Below the pieces are notes generated by a model, which was not told the origin of the DNA, made no database searches, and worked only from the letters and a program-made list of their open reading frames with translations. Of a DNA stretch of 64,000 bases, positions 57,001 to 64,000 are shown piece by piece. Positions within the stretch are counted from its first letter, which is position 1, and the number at the start of each line of letters is the position of its first letter. Both the position numbers and the translations under genes were made by a program. Origin of the DNA: Lonicera japonica (Eukaryota > Streptophyta > Magnoliopsida > Dipsacales > Caprifoliaceae); the NCBI GenBank assembly GCA_021464415.1, contig JAKCWG010000856.1:186001-250000 (forward strand), written 5' to 3'.

Positions 57001-59050
57001 AAAGTAAGAAGACATCTCACCACATGTCTAACTTATTTTCCAACTTTTCACAAAAATCAACTGTTTTTATTTTCTTTTTTCATGTTGTTTTCAAATGGAC
57101 CCTAAATATCATTTATTGTGGCCATATTTCTTGATAAATTGGTGTGGAATATGGCGTTACATGTTACTAACACATTGCCAAATATAATTTCTCTACGAAC
57201 AAATAAATTTTGTCGCCATATATTATACATATTTTCATAAAAACACTGTTATGCATTCAAACAATATTATCGCTATGATTTCTAAGCAAGTGGATATATT
57301 CGGGTGGTAATGGATCCTGCCCGAATCAATACAAATGCTGCCCGAATTCATTTTACCCTTCAGAATGATACGCATCTATTCTGCTCAATCCGGAACTTGG
57401 AGGAATCTACTTAATTACAATCTAAAATGATATTACGTTCTTTTCTTTAATTACTAATCAAAAGTAAAAAAGGAAAATTGATGAAAGGTTAATAAGTTAA
57501 TATCGAACAAAGAAGCAAATAACCCAAAATGAAATAATAAAAGTTTATTTCAATTTAACACAACAGAACCAAAAGCTATATATTCAACAACTAAAAATGG
57601 GAGATATGGTAAATGATGATAAGGATGCTAAGCTAAAGGTCACCATGGATTTATAGGAGAAATTTAGGATGGAAAGAGACTCTTTTTTGAAGGTTTCGTC
57701 ATTTGGTTTCACGGGAAGAGTGACGGAAAGTGAAAGAATTTTTGTTGGGGTGAGATTTAAAGCATGGAAATTTAATGTCAATTTTAAAAGTTAATTTTTT
57801 TTGTTTTGGATGGGATGAGAAAAATAATTAAATGGGTGTATTTAAAATCGCCCTTAAAAAAATAGCGTAAAAGTTCTATATAGTGATACTCTATAGAGTT
57901 ATCACTTTCAATTATATATTCATATATAAAAAAGAAGTTGGTTACAACTCGGACAAGTTTTATATATGTAAAATGAGTCTCACCCAATTAATACAAATGC
58001 AGCATATATGTATCTGTTCTTTTTTAAGCAACTGTTTGGAACTTTCCGAAAAATTAAAGACTTACCGGTTTCACAAGGGATGAAGAAGAATAATTATTGA
58101 ATTGGTGGGAAGATAATATATATATATATTTCAAAATAAATTAAATTGGGCTGTTCTTCAAAGTCAAATTTTCACTCGCCTTCAAGCCAGAGCAGTGGGT
58201 TAGACTTGTCATTTTACACTAGGCATGGATGCTACGTATTGAATGCTACGTGAATGATAATAATTATTGAAAATTAATTTAACTGGTGGGAAGATAATAT
58301 ATATATATATTTCAAAATAAATTAAATTGGGCTCTTCTTCAAAGTCAATTTATGTTTCGCCTTCAAGCCAGAGCAGTGGGTTAGACTTCTCATTTTACAC
58401 TAAGCATGAATGCTACATAATGCATAATTAATTTTTAAAAATTTGCTTGGCAATTGCAACTATTACTAGAGTAGAAATTGCTATAACCGCAACAATGTAT
58501 TGTGCTTGAACTATAATTATACAAACATAAATATACACACATGCACTGCTCTAGCAATAGCAATTGCCACTTGCGCGCTAACACGTCAAAAAATTTCAGT
58601 CAATTTTATATACATAGTTGTTCAGTATATATTTTACCAACTACAGAAAAATAAATAAATTGAATGATTCAAACAATAGAACCTTTTTATAAAGAAATGT
58701 AAGATACCAGGTATCACCTAAACAATGATCCTTCATACGAGTTATGTATTGACTTTACTTTTTAAATAACAAATGCGAAAGTATTTTACTCCCCAAGCTA
58801 TCAATTTTCTCTGAATGGTGTTGGAATAAAAAATAAAAATGATTTTTTACTAGATAGATGAAAGAATAGAACTTTGGTCGCCAAAGAAAATTATTTCACT
58901 GGATCGATGAGAGCAGAATGCTTTCATCACAAAATATCTTTTGCATGTGGCAATAACTTTCCCTGATAAACAGGTTCCAGGCTCTTCCGGAGTGACGAAA
59001 GTCACTCTTGAATAGAGTAAAATATGGGTCATTAGTTTTAAAGTAGATGG
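54055..59050. repeat. AT-rich region made of local imperfect duplications
   Basis: No gene. Two phrase sets recur in the same order. CTTCAAGCCAGAGCAGTGGG then TTAGACTTCTCATTTTACAC appears near 54230, 54950, 56645, 58185 and 58365. ATTGTTCTGCCTTCAAACAA and GGTGGTAAAGGATCCTGCCC appear near 54690-54770, 56340-56420 and 57250-57330. A third block (CACTGCTCT..CAATAG..ATTGCC, then AAATAAATTGAATGATTC) occurs near 55090-55270, 56810-56970 and 58540-58700. The spacing suggests a unit of about 1.6 kb duplicated three times, with a further short duplication at 58080-58420. Confidence 0.7.
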
Positions 59051-59480
59051 CACTACCTAAGGAGGATATTTAGTTGACAGAGAAGAACCGCCGCCTAAGA
59101 GAAGGTATACGTCGCCTAAGCTACGTCATTTAATTTCCGTCGTCCAAGGTATTAGGTGACGAAAGATTAAATACTACGTCGTTTAAGTGTCAAAGTCAAC
59201 TACCCCTTTGACCAGATCTTAGGCAATGTATGTTATTACTACGCTGTCTAAGTGGTTCACCTAGGCCACGTAGGCATTATCCTAGGTCGTCTAAGGTCCT
59301 TAAGTCAAAGCACTTTGACCAGATCTTAGGAGACATAATTATATGTCTACGTCTCCTAAGTGGTCCACCTAGGCCACATATGTATTATCCTACGTCGTCA
59401 AAGGTCCTTAAGTCAACAGCTCTTAGGCGATGTAAGTATAAAGCCTACATCACCTAAGAGCTAAACACCCTGTTGCAGTA
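59051..59480. repeat. CACTA-type end with subterminal repeats
   Basis: Begins CACTACCTAAGGAGG (59051). A short motif of the type CGTCGCCTAAG / CTTAGGCGACG then recurs in both orientations about fifteen times to 59460, with a longer repeat TTGACCAGATCTTAGG (59206, 59319). Such subterminal arrays are transposase binding sites in En/Spm elements. It ends TGTTGCAGTAG. Confidence 0.65.
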
Positions 59481-59699
59481 GAGCCTATTTTTGTGTGCAG
59501 CTCACACCTGCACATCTATAGCAATACTACATGCGCGCAATATTCAATAGCAAATATAACCTACCCAATTTATCATTCATGCATTCATTCTCATTCAATC
59601 AATATACATACAAATAAATTATCAAAACTTATTCAATTCCATTCAACACTTTAAACAGTTCAAATGTTCAAAATACTTTACAATTAATGTTAAAATGTT

Positions 59700-61360
59700 A
59701 AAAAAAAACTTTACAAGTAAGAGAAATTGTTCTAACACTAAACAAGAGGGAGGAGGAGGAGCCATCCAAGGGAGGATTCGGTGGTTAAATCCCAATCGCT
59801 TTGAACATATACTCGAATTGAGCTTGCATATTGTGCACAAAATCTAGTCTCTCCCTCTCTCCCTTTGAATCTCCATCTCTCGCTGAGCTCTCTCCTTCTT
59901 TAGCAACTTTTCTATCACAGCTTGATGCGCCCTAAACTGGGCGACCTCAGCCTCGAGCTCCGCAGATCTGCCTCTATCCGTCTGCGATGATGGGCTTCTC
60001 TTCTATGGCAGTTTCGCAGAGCCGCTCCCTAAGCCCCTCACCTTCGTCCCTCTCAAAGACCCACCATTGTCTCAAGGACAAAGACCTGGGTCTTGTAAGA
60101 GAGGACTGGGGGCGGGGGCGGGGCACTGGCCGTCAACTTATGCTCCGACGCTTCATAGATTGGAGGCAGATCGGCCATCATCTTCTGCACCTCGGGTCCT
60201 CGCGAACTGAACAGCTGCCTGCAAATAACAGTAAGTGTTATAAGTTATTAGAATTAAATACTAACTAAATAATAATAATAATAATATGAAAAAATTAATT
60301 AAAGTGTTATATAAACAAGATTTACCAAGCGGTCGGGATTGTACTTCTTGTACGCCTCAACATAAGTGAGGTGAGGCACTTGATCTCCGTTCTGCTTCAG
60401 CTCATAAGCCCGGAGGACAAAGGCCTTAGCCCCCTCGTGGGCCTTCTTATTCTTGGAGGTGAGGATTTGGGCCATTTGAGTGCCCAATTCCTCTAAGATA
60501 CAAACAATTGTATTTATTTAAGCATTTATAAACATATAAATTAAATAAAACAAATGAAAATTTACTTGAAAAGCCTCAGCCTTGAAGTGGTTGCACTCCC
60601 ACTGGTTCGGGCGATTTATGAACTCCACTAGGATAGGAGCATCGCCGTGCACTTACATGTTCTTGTGGATCTTGTACTTTCAATATTTGAAGCGATCCGT
60701 AGCCTTTTTTATATAACGTGACGAGCACCTTATCCACGGGATCGATGTCATAACTCTCCTACAAACCAAACAAGAAGAAACATCAATACAAATAAAAATA
60801 AAATTTAGTAAGGCAAAAAAAATGTTAACTATAATAAAAAAAAGTACTTACCGATAGGTAGTCGAAGAGCATCGTTTGCTTTGACATGTCACTGACGAGT
60901 TAGGACCGAACCTCCTTTGGTGGCCTAGAAACCGTAGGGTCATATGTCACACGGGACTTCCCTGATATATGGACGATCGCCGTCGTCTTCTTCCCTGTGA
61001 CGGCTTCTCTCCTCTTGTTACTAGAGGAGGCCTGCGTACGTATAGATAAAAGGATATAAATTAATTAGTCAATCACAAAAAATAAATAAAAATTATGACA
61101 TGTAATTAAAGAGATCTAAAGGTACTACCTAATATGGTGGCCTCCACTACAGCATGCCTGGAGCGAATGCTGTGTACGGAAAGGCTGGAACTGGTGGTGG
61201 TGGTCGAATGTGCAGATGGGCTAGAGAGCACCAATGGCAACGCTGGTGACTGAGATGAGGAGGGCTGGGAGGCCATGCGCTCCAACAAGGCCCGCCGTAG
61301 CTCATTGTACTATACCTCTGACCACAACTTCTTCCTAGTCACAGACGCTCTCGGAGGCAT
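59700..61360 (-). pseudogene. Transposase_24-like gene of a CACTA (En/Spm, Ptta) element
   Basis: The start MPPRASVTRKKLW (ATG 61358-61360) is followed by a TAG near 61313 and a Ser/Pro-rich stretch. Then SGKSRVTYDPTVSRPPKEV, then DRFKY.KYKIHK and NRPNQWECNHFKAEAFQ, the plant transposase pattern of a divided W..C domain. Then TQMAQILTSKNKKAHEGAKA and HLTYVEAYKK (60299-60487), and a C-terminal coiled coil SAELEAEVAQFRAHQAVIEK. Exon-like blocks are separated by AT-rich introns. Stops interrupt most blocks. The neighbouring subterminal repeats fit a 3' terminus; the other terminus was not found. Confidence 0.68.
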
Positions 61361-64000
61361 CTTGACTTGAATCTCAATTTCAATTATTGATTTAAATTTA
61401 GTTGAATTGAATTTGTTATTGAATTTGAAGTTTAGTGTTTCAATTGAGAATCAATCGCGAGCAACAATATAGCGACTTGAATATCAATTGAAACCCTAAA
61501 CTTCTATTTCAATTTCAATTCAATTCAACTAAGCCCTAATATAATTCAATTCAACTTTAGGTTCAACTTTTTTCAACAAATACAAAACTAACTAAAGAAA
61601 TGTAAAGGCTAAATTATGATTTAAGTGTGAAAGAAAGAATGTATATGTATATGTATAGGTAGAGAGAAAAATAAAGAAAAAAAGAAAGAAGGGCAGTTTT
61701 AAGTAAACATTATAATATATGCAACTCTGGTGATAAACTAAACTAATGTAACGAAGAAGTCATGTAGTTTTAAGTGTTTGTATAATGGTCAAGAAATTGT
61801 TAGTAATCTAACTAGTCTTGTAACACTTTTCTGAGCTAGCTAGTCTTGTAACACTTGCAATGATAAATGGACTAGTATCATGGTTTGAGAAAGAACATGT
61901 TAAATCAAATTCTATCATCGTAATTCCAATAAAATGTAAATAATGTGTATACCTGCATATTAAAAAAAATTGGTAAATAAAGTTTGTGTAAGCACCATGG
62001 AATAGAGATTTATATAATGAACGTAATAAAAATTCGTTACAGAAAACAAATTTTGCTATACCATAGAATATCGAATGTAGACAAATATAATAACAATAGG
62101 TGTAATTTCATATAATTCTAATTTCTTATTGTTGACCTTGTATTTATACTTTTTACGCGCCAAATGAATAGTCCTACTTTAACGGGAATATTTTTTGAGA
62201 AAAGAATAATGTTAATATAATTAACAGTTATGGATAAAACTTATTCTAAAAACGAAGAAATAAGACTATTAATTTCAAAAAATATATATGTGTAGAAAGT
62301 TAAAAGATATAATTGTTTTCAACTCCATTACTAGGTAAAATTTCCGTGAAGGCCGTAGATAAGCATAGAACATCACATAAATCTATGTATTTTGTGTACA
62401 ACACTTGCTTAATTTAGTACTATAATACTCTTCAAAATTAAATTTTCCCTATATATTGTAGTTTAGCGTGCTTCAAAACCATACTACGTTAGTGTCCATT
62501 AGGAAAAAAATACCTAGTTGTTTTAATTAATTCGACATGGTTTCTCGTGATTTGTTAAAATTATATATATATATTTATATATTGGCTTATCTTAGTTTAT
62601 TTTTATATAAATTGATCATTTGTACCAGTTACATAAGATCTGCTTGTAGCAAGAGCGGTAATAAGACTTGGCTACCTTTAGCGTGCGGGACAAAGTTTCA
62701 AGCCCTCAAATTTCTATTTCCCTCTACCTTTCTCTTTGGCTCGATCATTGATTAGCTGAGACAAGTCTTGTAACCTTAGCCATTGTCAACTTTAGCTACT
62801 GCCTCTCTGATAAACGCATAATATTATCAAATATAAATTCTTTTTCGGAGCCGTTTGACACGTTACTTACCCTAACCGTTCCGAATTATTCGATTATTTC
62901 GAGATTAGTGCCTTAGTGAGTTTTGTATCTATTTTTTTCTTGCTAAGTGTATTTTGTTGTGTTCCTATATGGTAATAGGAATGAAGTGCAATGGCATTCA
63001 AAGAATCGATCAAATGTAACCTTAAGATCGATTTGCAAAAGTACTGAGTTTGGAAAATCCAGACCCATGATCGATCATGGGTTTTCCATGATTGATCATG
63101 GCCTGGCGAGTACAACCACTATCAGCTACTTTTAGCCTTTTTTGGGGAATTATTGTCCATAAGATATTTTTTCTTGTTTATTTTATTAATTAACTAGGGT
63201 ATACCCGTGCCATACGACATGGTGAAATAAAAAAATATAATGATAAGATAAAAAAACTAATGTGTGACGAATTTAAATTGAGAAAATCAAATAGTCTATT
63301 TTGAGCCCATTATATAGTCTAATTTAATGTTGTGAACAATTGAAACGTAAGTTCAATATATCTCCATGCTGAAAAAACTAAAAGTATACAAGATTGGACC
63401 GACTTGATTTTTTTTTTTTGCATAATTGTACAGTCATGATGGATCTTGTTAAATTGATCTTGATTAATAGATTTTAAATATTTGTTTTTTTATTAAATTT
63501 TAAATTTTTTATTTTAAGTTATGGCATTTTTAATGTAAACAAAATTATTAGTATGTGAGAGTTTATTGTGTGTATATTATTGGTGTGAGTGTTTTAACTT
63601 TGATGTGACATCTTGATGTGTGTATAAAACTCATCCGATGGTATAGAACTAATGCATACCATAACATGTGTATTTTTAACCATTAGATTCTTATACTTTT
63701 TGTAGAAAATTTTGGTCAAAGATGGAGTTTTATAATATAGATGTACATGTTTGGCTAGCTTTTAGTTTAGGGGATCATGGTAGATGGATTATCATGGATT
63801 TTTACACACAAGTTTTAGAGAGAAGGGAGAGCTCAAAGTGTAACTTTTCTTCATTTCTCTTGTAAATTCTTGATTTTGTAAGAATGATTTATTCTTCTAT
63901 AATATTTGTTCTTGCATTTATTATGGAGTAGTCTTTTACTAAGGTTACGAAGGTGAATCGCGATCTAATTTTCAGTGATTAATAGCTCAATCCATGTTTA
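61361..64000. other. AT-rich DNA without a recognisable gene
   Basis: I see no coding sequence. A perfect 18-base palindrome CCCATGATCGATCATGGG lies at 63064-63081, followed by CCATGATTGATCATGG (63086-63101). At 63196-63216 TAGGGTATACCCGTGCC resembles a phrase often found at plant transposon ends, but I cannot assign it. Confidence 0.55.

Noticed and set aside
63190..63216. TAGGGTATACCCGTGCC as a transposon end
   Set aside because: The phrase is familiar from plant transposons, but no partner end or duplication could be found in the window.

Overview
This is nuclear DNA from a flowering plant, probably a eudicot. It holds LTR retrotransposons of the Ty3/Gypsy Tat (Ogre-like) and Ty1/Copia groups, a LINE, DNA transposon remnants and a decayed coiled-coil NBS-LRR disease-resistance gene. 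I see no intact host gene, rRNA or tRNA gene, or CRISPR array. The base composition is AT-rich and nearly every reading frame is broken, which is typical of intergenic heterochromatin built from nested transposons. The species cannot be named from the sequence.

Layout. 200-1149: small element with terminal inverted repeats (TIRs). 2291-30688: a 28.4 kb Tat-type Gypsy element on the minus strand, bounded by the 5-bp duplication ACATT. Read on its own strand it runs 5' LTR (29344-30688), primer binding site, conserved leader, gag, G-patch-like segment and protease, RT, RNase H, a second archaeal-type RNase H, and integrase. A 7-8 kb 3' region follows that carries two genes in the opposite (+) orientation, then the polypurine tract and 3' LTR (2291-3810). 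The first antisense gene (5498-10501, five exons) resembles the MAIN/MAIL1 plant mobile domain family. The second (10950-12205) resembles the DUF7745-type plant mobile domain family. The RT gene is interrupted at 15439-24777 by a related but younger element with an intact gag frame and no pol, a TR-GAG-like non-autonomous parasite.

31227-34595: a 3.4 kb probable solo LTR. 35189-38793: a LINE fragment split by a 1.68 kb TIR element (36926-38608) whose 5-bp target duplication is proven by the restored LINE frame. 39222-45918: a decayed Copia element. 47205-48074: a hAT-like MITE. 48723-52520: an NBS-LRR pseudogene interrupted by a solo LTR of the nested Gypsy family (49046-50256, duplication CAATT). 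52577-54049: a short non-autonomous Copia-type element (duplication GACTG). 54055-59050: a locally duplicated AT-rich unit. 59051-61360: a CACTA/En-Spm type remnant with a Transposase_24-like gene. 61361-64000: AT-rich DNA with no recognisable gene.

The strongest candidate for an undescribed system lies in the large Gypsy element. The palindrome TGTCGCGCGACA occurs as an array just upstream of the TATA box in the LTR promoter. It occurs again just upstream of the TATA-like boxes of both antisense plant-mobile-domain genes. One factor could therefore address all three promoters, possibly one of the element's own mobile-domain proteins, in the manner of transposon-encoded anti-silencing factors. 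That last step is inference. The nested family has a different palindrome (CCAACCGTACGGTTGG) in the same LTR position.
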